From Reichenbachiella faecimaris (GTDB lineage: Bacteria; Bacteroidota; Bacteroidia; Cytophagales; Cyclobacteriaceae): a stretch of DNA of 64,000 bases. Shown piece after piece: positions 36,594 to 46,009 of the stretch. A model generated the notes under the pieces. The model was given only the letters and a program-made list of their open reading frames with translations, was not told the origin of the DNA and made no database searches. The stretch lies in the NCBI RefSeq assembly GCF_900176375.1, contig NZ_FWYF01000001.1:682001-746000 (forward strand). The letters are read 5' to 3'. A program made the position numbers and the translations under genes. The first letter of the stretch is position 1, and each line of letters starts with the position of its first letter.

Positions 36594-37811
36594 TTAGTTT
36601 TGAGACTCCTGTTTTTCATTTTCATAAATGATAGAAGCCATTATAAATGGCCCAACGCCCTTAGGATCATTGTCTCTTTTAGGCTCGTTCACATAGTATT
36701 CATAAGATGCGTCGCGATAAGGCTCTCCTCCCAATCCTGCTACTGCGCAGTTGGTAGTTAAGCTGATGGTACCATCTTTATTGGACTTAATGAAACTGTC
36801 CAATACGCCTTCGTAGGACTTATTTGCGATTTCTCTATAAGACGCTGCTAAGTATCCATGCTCCACAGCTTTGAGAAAGAAATAAGAAAACATACTAGAA
36901 CAAGATGCCTCTAAGTAATTGCCTTCATCTCCACCTCTATCCATAATCTGCCACCAAAGCCCAGTCTCCTCATCCTGATATTTAACCAGACCATTGGCCA
37001 TTTTGGTAATGATGGCTAAGATTTGAGGTCTTTTTGAATGATCTTCTGGCAAATAGTCCAATACATCAACCAAGGCCATCGCATACCAACCTATCGCTCG
37101 GCCCCAAAAATTAGGAGATACACCTGTCTCAGCATTAGACCATTTTTGCTCTCTACTTTCGTCATATCCATGATAAAAAAGCTGTTTTTCTTCATCCCAA
37201 GTATAGCTATCAATCAAAATGAATTGATTGGCTACATCGTCGAAAAGTGCAGGTTCATTGAATTCCTTGGCGTATTCTGCGAGAAAAGGAGACCCCATGT
37301 AGAGTCCATCCAACCACATTTGATAGGGATATATTTTTTTGTGCCAAAACCCACCTGACGAAAGTCTGGGTTGATGTCTCATTTGGTCTCTCAGCGTTTC
37401 AATGGCTAGTCTATATTTTTCATCCCCCGTCTTTTTATAAAGATCAAATAGGATTTTACCAGAATTGATTCGATCAATGTTGAAATCACTTTTCTTATAG
37501 GTTTTGATACTCCCGTCTTCACGAACCAAAGAGTCTGCATAAAACTTAACGTAGTTCAAAAACTTCTCCTTTCCAGTCGCTTCATACGTTCGCATCATGG
37601 CAGAACAAACCAGACCATTGGAGTATTCCCACTTTGGCGTTTCTCTAAAATCCAGCAATCTGGGATCAGGATGGCGAATTAATTCTGAATTAGCCATTTG
37701 CTCGAATACAGCTGTCTGTATGGTGGAAGTACTCGTAGAGATTTTCTCACCTACTGACTGACTACAGGCCGAAATGGTTATTAACAATATGATATGCTTG
37801 AGCCTATTCAT
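36594..37811 (-). CDS. Unsaturated rhamnogalacturonyl/glucuronyl hydrolase, GH105 family
   Basis: A 405-aa (alpha/alpha)6-barrel enzyme that removes the 4,5-unsaturated uronate left at the non-reducing end by pectin lyases. Family features: 'WEYSNGLVCSAMMR' near the N-terminus, 'FWHKKIYPYQMWLDGLYMGSPFLAEYA' in the middle (contains the catalytic Asp), 'NFWGRAIGWYAMALVDVLDYLP', and 'YLEASCSSMFSYFFLKAVEHGYL' towards the C-terminus. The start is the ATG at 37811, which gives a lipoprotein signal ('LLITISAC'); an upstream TTG adds only six residues. With no acidic run after the Cys, it is probably periplasmic. It overlaps the PL1 gene by 8 bp. Confidence 0.93.
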   Translation of the reverse strand: MNRLKHIILLITISACSQSVGEKISTSTSTIQTAVFEQMANSELIRHPDPRLLDFRETPKWEYSNGLVCSAMMRTYEATGKEKFLNYVKFYADSLVREDGSIKTYKKSDFNIDRINSGKILFDLYKKTGDEKYRLAIETLRDQMRHQPRLSSGGFWHKKIYPYQMWLDGLYMGSPFLAEYAKEFNEPALFDDVANQFILIDSYTWDEEKQLFYHGYDESREQKWSNAETGVSPNFWGRAIGWYAMALVDVLDYLPEDHSKRPQILAIITKMANGLVKYQDEETGLWWQIMDRGGDEGNYLEASCSSMFSYFFLKAVEHGYLAASYREIANKSYEGVLDSFIKSNKDGTISLTTNCAVAGLGGEPYRDASYEYYVNEPKRDNDPKGVGPFIMASIIYENEKQESQN

Positions 37812-39132
37812 TTGGTATCTTATTTTCAATGATTTGGTTGAGATAAATTTCTAGGTTGGTATAGTATGGGTGAAAATTGGTAGCGGATTGATCTGATCCA
37901 TCTTCTTTATTGAGTCCCTGTTTGGATTCCCATTCGTCTGGCATGCCGTCATGATCAGTGTCTAGTTGAGAGACTTTACTTTCCAACACAGGCCACCCAC
38001 CAACATCTTTTTGTGAATCGATAATTCCGTCTTTTTCAGTACCCTTGCTTGCTGTGCCCGCCCTTACTTCTTCCGCTATTCTTTGATCCAACTGATCTCT
38101 GGAGCAGGATGCTCCCGCTTGAGCCAATACTTCACTAAGTGCAGTACGTGATGACGAAATTTCATCATTAAGTGACCAAATGGGGCTTGACGGCAAATAG
38201 GCTTGAGGAACGTCACCTATCACTCCTGCTAGGTTGTTTTCAATAATAGCTGCTTCCTCCTCTACAATATTGCCTGAGACATAAAACTTACCATACGGTT
38301 CTGAAGGTGCTACAAAACGACTACGTTTAGAATTTTTAGTTGCTGGCCCTGGTTTGAAATAGTTGTTAATCATTTGGTGATTGCCTTCTTCTCCTCCATA
38401 GGCAGCATTGAATTGCCAGTTATAAATGACATTATTCCAGAAATCAACTTGCTCCTTTTCCGGTTGCTTATGGTATCTGGCACCGCAGAAACGTGGGTTT
38501 CTGCTGGTATGATGCGCCAAAAGATTGTGATGGAAGCTTGCACCTTTTCCTCCCCAAATACCACCATAGCCATGTGTTCCTTTTTTATGCACAGATAGAT
38601 TAAGACTCTCTGTGATCATGCACCATTGCAAGGTGAAGTTTTCATTGTCATAGAAGGTTGCGGTCTCGTCTGTACCCCAGCTAAATGAACAGTGATCAAT
38701 AATGATATTGTTGTGTCTAGTGGCGCTCACAGCATCTCCTTCTATACCAGCTGAGTCACCCATTCTGACTCTGATATATCTAATGATTACTTGATCAGCT
38801 TTAATTTTCAATGGATAATTGGCAATACAAATACCATTTCCAGGTGCACTTTGTCCAGCAATCGTGACACTGTCATTTTTGATTTCCAATGGAGATTCTA
38901 GAAAGATGGTACCTGAAAGATCAAATAAGACAGTTGTTGCGCCTTCCTTCTTTAGCGCTGCACGTAAACTTCCTGGGCCATTGTCTTTCAAATTGGTGAC
39001 ATGCACCACTTCTCCTCCTCTACCACCTGATACATAGCGACCGTGACCCTCTGCGCCCGGAAAAGCAAGGGACTGACTCTGCATTTCGTTTATGAAAGCA
39101 ATTGAAACCAATATTGTCAGTAGCTTTTGCAT
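37804..39132 (-). CDS. Pectate lyase, PL1 family
   Basis: A 442-aa exported parallel beta-helix lyase (signal peptide about 1-19). It has the bacterial PL1 (subfamily 2-like) pattern: 'AFPGAEGHGRYVSGGRGGEVVHVTNL', 'TIAGQSAPGNGICI', 'DHCSFSWGTDETATFYD' (calcium-binding Asp and Glu residues) and 'HHTSRNPRFCG' (the catalytic Arg region). A thrombospondin-type-3-like calcium segment ('DTDHDGMPDEWESKQGLN') lies near the C-terminus, as in related Bacteroidota enzymes. It makes unsaturated oligogalacturonides for GH105. It overlaps the CE12 gene by one base (ATGA) and GH105 by 8 bp. Confidence 0.92.
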   Translation of the reverse strand: MQKLLTILVSIAFINEMQSQSLAFPGAEGHGRYVSGGRGGEVVHVTNLKDNGPGSLRAALKKEGATTVLFDLSGTIFLESPLEIKNDSVTIAGQSAPGNGICIANYPLKIKADQVIIRYIRVRMGDSAGIEGDAVSATRHNNIIIDHCSFSWGTDETATFYDNENFTLQWCMITESLNLSVHKKGTHGYGGIWGGKGASFHHNLLAHHTSRNPRFCGARYHKQPEKEQVDFWNNVIYNWQFNAAYGGEEGNHQMINNYFKPGPATKNSKRSRFVAPSEPYGKFYVSGNIVEEEAAIIENNLAGVIGDVPQAYLPSSPIWSLNDEISSSRTALSEVLAQAGASCSRDQLDQRIAEEVRAGTASKGTEKDGIIDSQKDVGGWPVLESKVSQLDTDHDGMPDEWESKQGLNKEDGSDQSATNFHPYYTNLEIYLNQIIENKIPNE

Positions 39133-39869
39133 CAGTTTTTTAAATTTTCGAGAAAATTGAAACGGTATTTTTTTATTTCTTCAATGACCAACTGGCACAT
39201 TTTAATTGCCCCTTTTTTTGAAAAGTGTGTATTGTCGTGTTTCCCATCAGGATAATACTCATTCGTTCCTGGTTCAATCCACAGATAAAGTTCCTTTGAA
39301 GGTTCTTCACCCAGTTGGTTTACTAAATTTTCAGTCACCACTTGCATATCCACAAAGGGGACATTCATTTCACTGGCAACAGATCTGGCTACAAAAGGAT
39401 AGGCGCCATGTGTGTCTTCGAGTACTCCGTGTTCATTGAAATTTCTTCGTACGATTGAACTAAACATCACTGGAATAGCTCCTTTTGATTTAGTTTCTCT
39501 AATCATTTTTTCAAGATTGAATCTATAGCCAGAATATGGATTAGTGTATCGCTTAGGGTGCTGTACTTTCTGATCATTATGCCCAAACTGAATGAACACA
39601 TAATCTCCTGCATCTAGCTCCTCAACTACCTTTTGCCATCTCCCTTCATTTATGAAACTTTTGGTACTACGCCCATTTTTGGCGTGGTTCACGACAGTTA
39701 CCTGATCATCAAAGCATTTGGGTAAAACTTGTCCCCACCCAAACTCTGGATTGGTTTCAGGATTGTCTTTGTCGGCCATGGTAGAATCTCCTACAAGATG
39801 TAGGGTGTATTCTTCAGGCTGACATGCGCTCAGGCACACTACAAGCAGGCAGATTTGAAAAAATCGCAT
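39132..39869 (-). CDS. Rhamnogalacturonan acetylesterase, second copy (CE12-like)
   Basis: A 245-aa SGNH hydrolase with 'LVGDSTMADKDNPETNPEFGWGQ' (nucleophile Ser in block I), 'AKNGRSTKSFINEGRW' (block II), 'FGHNDQK' (block III) and 'DNTHFSKKG' (block V). The N-terminus is a lipoprotein signal ('VVCLSAC') followed by 'QPEEY', whose acidic residues favour surface display. It removes acetyl groups from rhamnogalacturonan so the lyases and hydrolases can act. It is the first enzyme gene after the sugar-binding genes, downstream of a strong stem-loop. Only moderately similar to the CE12 protein at 22766-23557. Confidence 0.9.
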   Translation of the reverse strand: MRFFQICLLVVCLSACQPEEYTLHLVGDSTMADKDNPETNPEFGWGQVLPKCFDDQVTVVNHAKNGRSTKSFINEGRWQKVVEELDAGDYVFIQFGHNDQKVQHPKRYTNPYSGYRFNLEKMIRETKSKGAIPVMFSSIVRRNFNEHGVLEDTHGAYPFVARSVASEMNVPFVDMQVVTENLVNQLGEEPSKELYLWIEPGTNEYYPDGKHDNTHFSKKGAIKMCQLVIEEIKKYRFNFLENLKN

Positions 39870-39888
39870 AAAGGGTGATTTAGGAGAG

Positions 39889-39975
39889 GTCTCCTGAAAA
39901 GTCCACTTTTGAAAAACCTGTCGGCCCGAGCGACGTTCCGCTCAGTCCTACAGTTTTTTAAACTTTTCAGGAGAC
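39889..39975. repeat. Nested stem-loop between the surface lipoprotein gene and the enzyme genes
   Basis: Perfect 14-bp outer arms (39889-39902 and 39962-39975) enclose a region that pairs further (39912-39920 with 39950-39958, approximately) and a small inner hairpin around 39928-39945. The whole 120-bp gap of the operon is thus a large cruciform or RNA hairpin. It could partly stop transcription or protect the susC-susD mRNA from decay, giving unequal expression of binding and enzyme genes. It may alternatively be a dispersed intergenic repeat. Confidence 0.7.
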
Positions 39976-39989
39976 TTCAAATTTCAATC

Positions 39990-41228
39990 TTAGTTCGTTT
40001 GATAAACTACTTTGAAGTCTAGCCTGTAGCTATCCCCCTTTCTATTTCCATTGTTGTCAATGGTTTCTCTGATGATCACCAAGCACTGCGCACCCCAATC
40101 AGTCTCGAAATACACTACTTTACCATTGATGATATCCACACCTGAAGATGAGTGACCAATATCTCTTAGAATATCAGTAGTTTCTGCCCCTTCATCCGTA
40201 AGCGTCATGGCCTGGATGCTTTCGGCTGTGGCCGCAGCAAAGAAATCTGAATCCCCACGATCTAGCTTAGAGAACTGTGTATCATTCAAAACCAAATCGG
40301 CATTTCCTTCTGTGCCTAATTTGAACTTATCACCATATTCCGTCAAAGGAGAAAAGTATCTCACCTGAGGCGTGCCAGAATCTGCACTAGAAATCATAAA
40401 ATCGATTTCTTTTCCATTGGTGTCACCAATAATGGCGTCATAGTCATGCTCCTTGCCATCAACCAAAGAAATTCCTATTGAAACCCCAGTTTTTCTTTTG
40501 TCAGTACCGTGCAATTCGATCCCAGTATATGAGAACATCTCAAAAACTGGTGACTCTACCACGTTGATAGTGATATTATGAGAGGTCACATTGCCCTTGG
40601 TATCAGTAGCCTGAATATTGAAATTTTCCATACCCAAGGCAAAAGAAATTTCTTCAGAGATTTCAAAGTCATTCGCGGCTGCTCCAGAAGGATTGATTGT
40701 CTTATAAGTACTTGCTGTTCCGTTTTCAGTCAAGGTATAAACCACCTCAGCCAATCCTGAAACGGACGTAATAGTTCCAGAAATAGTCTCAGTAGGATTT
40801 ACCGAAAGGTCGACCTCCAAGTCGGTCAATTCAACAGTCATTTCTGGCCCTCCTTTTACGTTGACTTTTCTCTGCGCTTCTACTACGTCTCCTGAAGCAG
40901 ACTCGGCAACCACTCTTACATATGAAATCCCAAGTGTCCATGGTACTGCCACATCAAAATCATAAGATTTGGCATTTCCATCAAAGGATGTTACTTCTAG
41001 AAACGCATTATCATCTGTATAAAACGTAACGTTTACCAAATTATCATCTGCAGCAATATTGCCTGTAAACATTGGCCAATCGCCATCTAGGTCGACAGGA
41101 GCAAAATCGCTAGGTGTTTGGTCTATATCAACTAAGATGGATTGATCCTTAGTATTGTCATCGTCTGAGCATGACACAGCCAGGGCGAGTGTCAAACTCG
41201 CTAAAATTGAATAAAATATATTTTTCAT
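39990..41228 (-). CDS. Surface glycan-binding lipoprotein (SusE/F position)
   Basis: A 412-aa lipoprotein (lipobox 'ALAVSC' then 'SDDDNTKD', an acidic surface-export signal). It shows Ig-like beta-sandwich repeats (about 40-125, 130-225) and a C-terminal domain (about 230-412) rich in aromatic and acidic residues. The sequence is not closely related to known SusE or SusF, as is normal for this class. Its place right after susD (6 bp) is the classical position of a surface glycan-binding protein that holds the polysaccharide for the SusCD importer. Binding specificity is inferred from the locus only. Confidence 0.8.
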   Translation of the reverse strand: MKNIFYSILASLTLALAVSCSDDDNTKDQSILVDIDQTPSDFAPVDLDGDWPMFTGNIAADDNLVNVTFYTDDNAFLEVTSFDGNAKSYDFDVAVPWTLGISYVRVVAESASGDVVEAQRKVNVKGGPEMTVELTDLEVDLSVNPTETISGTITSVSGLAEVVYTLTENGTASTYKTINPSGAAANDFEISEEISFALGMENFNIQATDTKGNVTSHNITINVVESPVFEMFSYTGIELHGTDKRKTGVSIGISLVDGKEHDYDAIIGDTNGKEIDFMISSADSGTPQVRYFSPLTEYGDKFKLGTEGNADLVLNDTQFSKLDRGDSDFFAAATAESIQAMTLTDEGAETTDILRDIGHSSSGVDIINGKVVYFETDWGAQCLVIIRETIDNNGNRKGDSYRLDFKVVYQTN

Positions 41229-41234
41229 GATCTC

Positions 41235-42863
41235 TTAGTTATATGCTGGGTTTTGTGCAAAATCCTTATTCTGATTCAGGTCTATTGCGGCCTGAGGTAT
41301 TGGTCTGAGAATTTTTAATTCTCCACCATTTCCAGCAAAATTTGAAATTTCAATAAACATGTGATGAGCAGAAGCTCTTTCTACCAACTTACCCGTTCGC
41401 TTTAAATCGAACCATCTGTGGTATTCACCTAGCAACTCACGTCCTCTTTCGTCAAGGATATAGTCAAGATCAAATTCACCTGCAGTCGCATCGGCTACAT
41501 TGGCTCTTGCTCTTACCACATTCAATCTAGCCAAACCAGTAGTCGCATCTCCAGCTCCTAAGTAGGCCTCTGCTGCAACCAAATACGCATCAGCAAGTCT
41601 ACCTATAATTATGTCTCTTTTGCTCACACGGCCTTCGTCTCCAACCGCACCAAACAGTGAGGTAGGATCATCAAACTTCTTGACGATAATCGTAGCCCAG
41701 TTGCCTGAAATGTCTGCACCTTCTGGATCGTAAGTACCAAACTCACGATAGGTAGCAGTAGGCTGAGTAGCTCTGAAAGCCAAGCTATCCGCTGTAGTAT
41801 ACCATGATGGTGCATAGAACTGTGCAGCATTCAATGTAGAATGATCTGCTTCATCAAAATAATCGAAGTATCTGTCGTACACAGTAGTCATGAAGGTCCC
41901 TTCCCATCGATCATCTCCCTGCTCAAATAAGCTAAGAGCAAATCTGTTTGGACACAAATTATAACTCTTATATGGTGCATCACCTGCTACTTCAGGGCCA
42001 CCTGTGTAAGAGCCAAAAAAGTTTTGTTGTCTATTGCCCAACTTACCTGGATCAGCACTTATAGAACCTTCATCAAACTGTACAGAGAAAATAGTTTCTG
42101 CATTCATTTCATTATTTGGTGTCCATAGTTCGCCAAACGGTATATCCAAAGCCTGACCTGCAATGGCAGCATCAGCATAGTTTGCAGCATCAGAAAAATC
42201 TGTACTTGCTGCAAAACTTTCGTATGCTCTCGTCAAATGAGCTTTAGCCAATAAGAACTGCACAGCTCTTTGGTTCACTCTTCCGTCATAGGCAGAGGTG
42301 CTAACAACTGATAACGCCTCGTTCAAATCAGTGAAAATTTGCACGTACACATCCTCTGTACTGTTTCTATCAAATTCAGTGATCGCCTCAGCAATAAATT
42401 CAGTGATCAGTGGCACTCCGCCATAAGATTGAACCAAGAGAAAGTAAGCATGCGCTCTCAAAAATTTCAATTCACCCACTAGTTGCGCCAAATCATCTGT
42501 TGATTCAGTAATGTCAGCATAATAAAGACCTGTATTGGCTCTCTGGATCGCTACATAGCAGGTTTTGTATAAATGATCTACTCCTTCTGATGATGCGTTC
42601 AGATTGACATAACGACTCAAACCTACAGGTTCCTGATCTCTTCCTTCTGAATACATGTCTGTGCCCGCACTAAACATCCAGGCAAAATCTCCATATATTT
42701 CTCTCAATGCAGCATAGTTTGCATTTACCAATGCACTATATCCTTCTACAGTGACATAAAATTCTTCTGCTGTCACGTTAGACTTGTTCTCTTCTTCGAG
42801 AAAGCTATCGCAGCCTACCAAAAAGATTAAAGTCATTATTAATATTGATATGATATTTTTCAT
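41235..42863 (-). CDS. SusD/RagB family nutrient-uptake lipoprotein
   Basis: A 542-aa SusD-like surface lipoprotein: lipobox 'TLIFLVGC' then 'DSFLEEENKSNVTAEEFY', the standard start of the family. It has TPR-like helical repeats ('LVGELKFLRAHAYFLLVQSYGGVPLITE', about residues 128-155) and the C-terminal SusD signature 'LDYILDERGRELLGEYHRWFDLKRTGKL'. SusD acts as a lid on the SusC channel and binds the oligosaccharide. It lies 11 bp after susC and is co-transcribed with it; the neighbouring enzymes point to pectin fragments as cargo. Confidence 0.97.
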   Translation of the reverse strand: MKNIISILIMTLIFLVGCDSFLEEENKSNVTAEEFYVTVEGYSALVNANYAALREIYGDFAWMFSAGTDMYSEGRDQEPVGLSRYVNLNASSEGVDHLYKTCYVAIQRANTGLYYADITESTDDLAQLVGELKFLRAHAYFLLVQSYGGVPLITEFIAEAITEFDRNSTEDVYVQIFTDLNEALSVVSTSAYDGRVNQRAVQFLLAKAHLTRAYESFAASTDFSDAANYADAAIAGQALDIPFGELWTPNNEMNAETIFSVQFDEGSISADPGKLGNRQQNFFGSYTGGPEVAGDAPYKSYNLCPNRFALSLFEQGDDRWEGTFMTTVYDRYFDYFDEADHSTLNAAQFYAPSWYTTADSLAFRATQPTATYREFGTYDPEGADISGNWATIIVKKFDDPTSLFGAVGDEGRVSKRDIIIGRLADAYLVAAEAYLGAGDATTGLARLNVVRARANVADATAGEFDLDYILDERGRELLGEYHRWFDLKRTGKLVERASAHHMFIEISNFAGNGGELKILRPIPQAAIDLNQNKDFAQNPAYN

Positions 42864-42874
42864 GTCTTTCTAAT

Positions 42875-45800
42875 TTAAAATTTAAGACTTAAACCCAACT
42901 GAGTAGTGATGGTACTCACCCTACCTGCTCCAAAACTTGCCTCGGACCACTCAGGATCCCATCCGTCATAATCTGTGAATACGAATGGATTGAGCACGTT
43001 TACATATACTCTTAGATTCTGGATTCTCATTTTTTCCAACAGGGCATTAGGTAAAGTATAGCCTAATGAAATGTTGTTGATTTTGATAAATGACGCGTCC
43101 TTGTAGTATCCTACTTGAGAATCCTTCCAATACGTACCCGCATTTCTTGGTTGAGGATAAGTATTAGAAGCTTGAGCAGGCACACCCACGTTGTTGGCTG
43201 GAATGTACCAGCTATCTATGTTGAGCTTCTGACGGCCTCTATCTCTTACATCTTCAAAATTTTGATGAAACTCACTATATGCCAAAACACCTTGGTTTGC
43301 GTAAGCATTAATGTTGAAATCGAAATTACCAACTGTCAATCTTGAATTAAAACCAGCAGTCCACTTAGGGTCTGAAGAGCCCAAGATCATTCTATCATCT
43401 TCCGGATCTATTACGCCGTCTCCGTTGACATCCAACACCTTAGCTTGTCCTTCATTTTGGTCATATAGCTCAGCCAATTCCGCTTCATCAGCTTGCCAGA
43501 TGCCATTGAATTTGTAGTTGTAGTGCGAATTCACAGATTCTCCAATGAACCAATTGTTCCCTACATCATCATTTTCAGACTGTCCATAAAGTTCCTCTAT
43601 GGTATTTACATTTTTGCTAAAAGTGAATGTGGTTTCCCATCTCACTTTAGCTGTTTCTACATTGACTGTCTTTAAAAGCACCTCTACTCCAGTGTTTCTG
43701 ATCACTGCATTGTTGGCCTTAATCGTTTCATAACCTGTCTCCAGAGGCAACGTTTGCTCTAATATCAACTCGTCTGTGTCTCTTGTGTACCAGTCCACAC
43801 TACCTGAAATCCTATAATTCAACAAGCTATAGTCCAATCCGATATTAAATTCTGTAGTCTTTTCCCAACCCAATTGTTTATTGGCCAGGCTTCCTGCTAC
43901 CCAGCCATTGGCGGAAGTACCGTTGTAATCGTAATAAACCTGATCGCTAAGCGTATTCACAGATGAATATGGAGATACTCTCTGGCTACCTGTAGTACCA
44001 TAACTTGCTCTCAATTTCATGGCGGAAACGATCGGATTGCCATTCAAGAAGGCTTCTTCACTGATTTTCCATGCACCCGATACAGAAGGGAACGATTGCC
44101 ATTTTCGGCCGTCAGCCAATTGAGAAGCACCATCCCATCTATTGGTTACTGTAATGACATATTTATTTGCCAATACGTAGTTCAATCTCAAAGCATAAGA
44201 TGCCAATTGATTTTGGGTAAATGAGTTACCTAAGTTGAAGGTACTCTGAAGACCTGAGCCTACGTTGTGAAAACCAGTTTCAAATGGTTGTTCAAGTGAA
44301 GATATATTGCTTCTTTCTGTTCTATTCACAAAAATACTTTGCAAGGCCATGAAATTGAATGCATGCAGGTTACCAATCGTTTTGTTGATATCCAACTGAT
44401 TGTCCCATGCATAGTTAAAGTTGTCGTATGTGGCCACTTCCGACGAAGCCAAATTACCATTCGTACTTCCTTTGTCTGTCAATACTCCCCAATACTTACC
44501 TCTTCTGTAGCGTTTGGTAGCTGTCGCTAAGGCTGTTTTTACTTTGATCCAGTCTGCAATCTGATACTGCAGGTAAACATTACCTAGCATGTTCCATTGT
44601 CGTGTTTGATCAGTAGCATTAGCTATTTCCAACAAGGGGTTGTATGTACTTGTCTTGTTAATCAAATAAGTGGCGCCGGTGGGGTCATTTGGATCTGTAA
44701 GTTTTCCAGGATTTGGAAATAGCTCTCCTACGATCTCCTCATGATTCTCATCTACAGCCCACGGCGTAAGAAAAGGATTGAGACGAAACGCATCTTGCAT
44801 CGCATTCGCATTTCCTCTTTCATTATTCGTCAGGGTGGCAGAAAAACTAACGCCTGTTTTGAACTTTTTACTAAGCTCCTGATCAATGCTAGCTCTGAAA
44901 GAGTACTTATCAAGCGACTCATTTACAATATTGCCTGTTTCCGTTTGATACCCAAGTCCCATTGAATAGGAAGAGCCACCATCTCTATGATTCATAGAAA
45001 TGTAGTTGTTAGCCTGCATACCAGATTTGAGTACTGCATCATACCAATCGAATCCATCTAGGTTTTCGAATCTTGTGCTCAAAACTGAATTAGATGCCTG
45101 TGAGGCTACCTTTTCATAATACTCATCTGGTGTCAACAGGTCGTAGTCAGCTGTAGTAGCCAGATAAGCACCCATGTGATACTCTCTCCAAGTAGCATAG
45201 TCCATCATCTCGGGCAATCTAGCAGCCTCTTTAAATCCGTAAAAAGATTCTACAGAAAAAGTTGTCCCTTTTGGCACATGTACGCCACCTTTAGTTTGAA
45301 TAATGATGACTCCCTTCGACCCACGCGAACCATAGATAGCGGCAGATGCAGCATCTTTCAATACATCAACACTTGCGATATCCTGTGGATTCAAAAAGTC
45401 AATATTATCCACCACTGCACCATTTACTACAAACAAAGGTTGTGCAGGTGAATCACCCTCTTTGACTAGTGAATTTGAACCTCGAATGTTTACATTAAAA
45501 TCATCTCCCAATCGTCCGGTAGAATTAGAAACTGTGATACCAGCTACAGAACCTTGCAATGCTTGCATAGGGCTAGTTGTACCTCTTTCGGTAATGGTTT
45601 GTGAATCAACACCAACAATAGCTCCAGTAAGATCTGACTTCTTTTGCGTGCCGTAGCCGATCACAACTACTTCGCTCAGAGTAGCCGCATCTTCCTGTAA
45701 TACCACATCAATGGTAGTTCTACTTCCAATAGCTATCGTCTGAGTAGCATATCCAATAAAACTAACTTTAAGGTTAGTGACTCCTTGTGGAACCTCTATC

Positions 45801-46009
45801 GAATACTTGCCGTCAAGATCTGTAACGGATCCGGCCGTAGTACCCTCTGCAATCACAGCAGCACCTGGGAGTGTGGCCCCAGATGGATCAGTCACCGTAC
45901 CGGAAACTGTGCTTTGGGCAATAGCGGCTGTAGAAAATAGGACAGCCAGTAGTCCCAGGTAAATTTTCCTCTTCAGTTTAGAAGAGCAAGATTGTAGTTT
46001 TGTATACAT
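42875..46009 (-). CDS. SusC/RagA family TonB-linked outer-membrane transporter
   Basis: A 1044-aa outer-membrane protein. After the signal peptide (about 1-31, ending 'AAIAQ') there is a CarboxypepD_reg-like domain ('VSGTVTDPSGATLPGAAVIAEG', about 34-110), then the TonB box/plug junction 'LSEVVVIGYGTQKKSDLTGA', the plug with 'NIRGSNSLV' and 'IYGSRGSKGVIIIQTK', and a long barrel ending '...STITTQLGLSLKF'. It is the energy-dependent importer that pairs with the next gene, susD. It is the first gene of the large pectin operon, with its promoter in the 533-bp gap to uxaC. Confidence 0.97.
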   Translation of the reverse strand: MYTKLQSCSSKLKRKIYLGLLAVLFSTAAIAQSTVSGTVTDPSGATLPGAAVIAEGTTAGSVTDLDGKYSIEVPQGVTNLKVSFIGYATQTIAIGSRTTIDVVLQEDAATLSEVVVIGYGTQKKSDLTGAIVGVDSQTITERGTTSPMQALQGSVAGITVSNSTGRLGDDFNVNIRGSNSLVKEGDSPAQPLFVVNGAVVDNIDFLNPQDIASVDVLKDAASAAIYGSRGSKGVIIIQTKGGVHVPKGTTFSVESFYGFKEAARLPEMMDYATWREYHMGAYLATTADYDLLTPDEYYEKVASQASNSVLSTRFENLDGFDWYDAVLKSGMQANNYISMNHRDGGSSYSMGLGYQTETGNIVNESLDKYSFRASIDQELSKKFKTGVSFSATLTNNERGNANAMQDAFRLNPFLTPWAVDENHEEIVGELFPNPGKLTDPNDPTGATYLINKTSTYNPLLEIANATDQTRQWNMLGNVYLQYQIADWIKVKTALATATKRYRRGKYWGVLTDKGSTNGNLASSEVATYDNFNYAWDNQLDINKTIGNLHAFNFMALQSIFVNRTERSNISSLEQPFETGFHNVGSGLQSTFNLGNSFTQNQLASYALRLNYVLANKYVITVTNRWDGASQLADGRKWQSFPSVSGAWKISEEAFLNGNPIVSAMKLRASYGTTGSQRVSPYSSVNTLSDQVYYDYNGTSANGWVAGSLANKQLGWEKTTEFNIGLDYSLLNYRISGSVDWYTRDTDELILEQTLPLETGYETIKANNAVIRNTGVEVLLKTVNVETAKVRWETTFTFSKNVNTIEELYGQSENDDVGNNWFIGESVNSHYNYKFNGIWQADEAELAELYDQNEGQAKVLDVNGDGVIDPEDDRMILGSSDPKWTAGFNSRLTVGNFDFNINAYANQGVLAYSEFHQNFEDVRDRGRQKLNIDSWYIPANNVGVPAQASNTYPQPRNAGTYWKDSQVGYYKDASFIKINNISLGYTLPNALLEKMRIQNLRVYVNVLNPFVFTDYDGWDPEWSEASFGAGRVSTITTQLGLSLKF

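Noticed and set aside
37812-37829. TTG start six codons upstream for the GH105 gene
   Set aside because: The ATG at 37811 gives a standard lipoprotein signal sequence without the extra residues.
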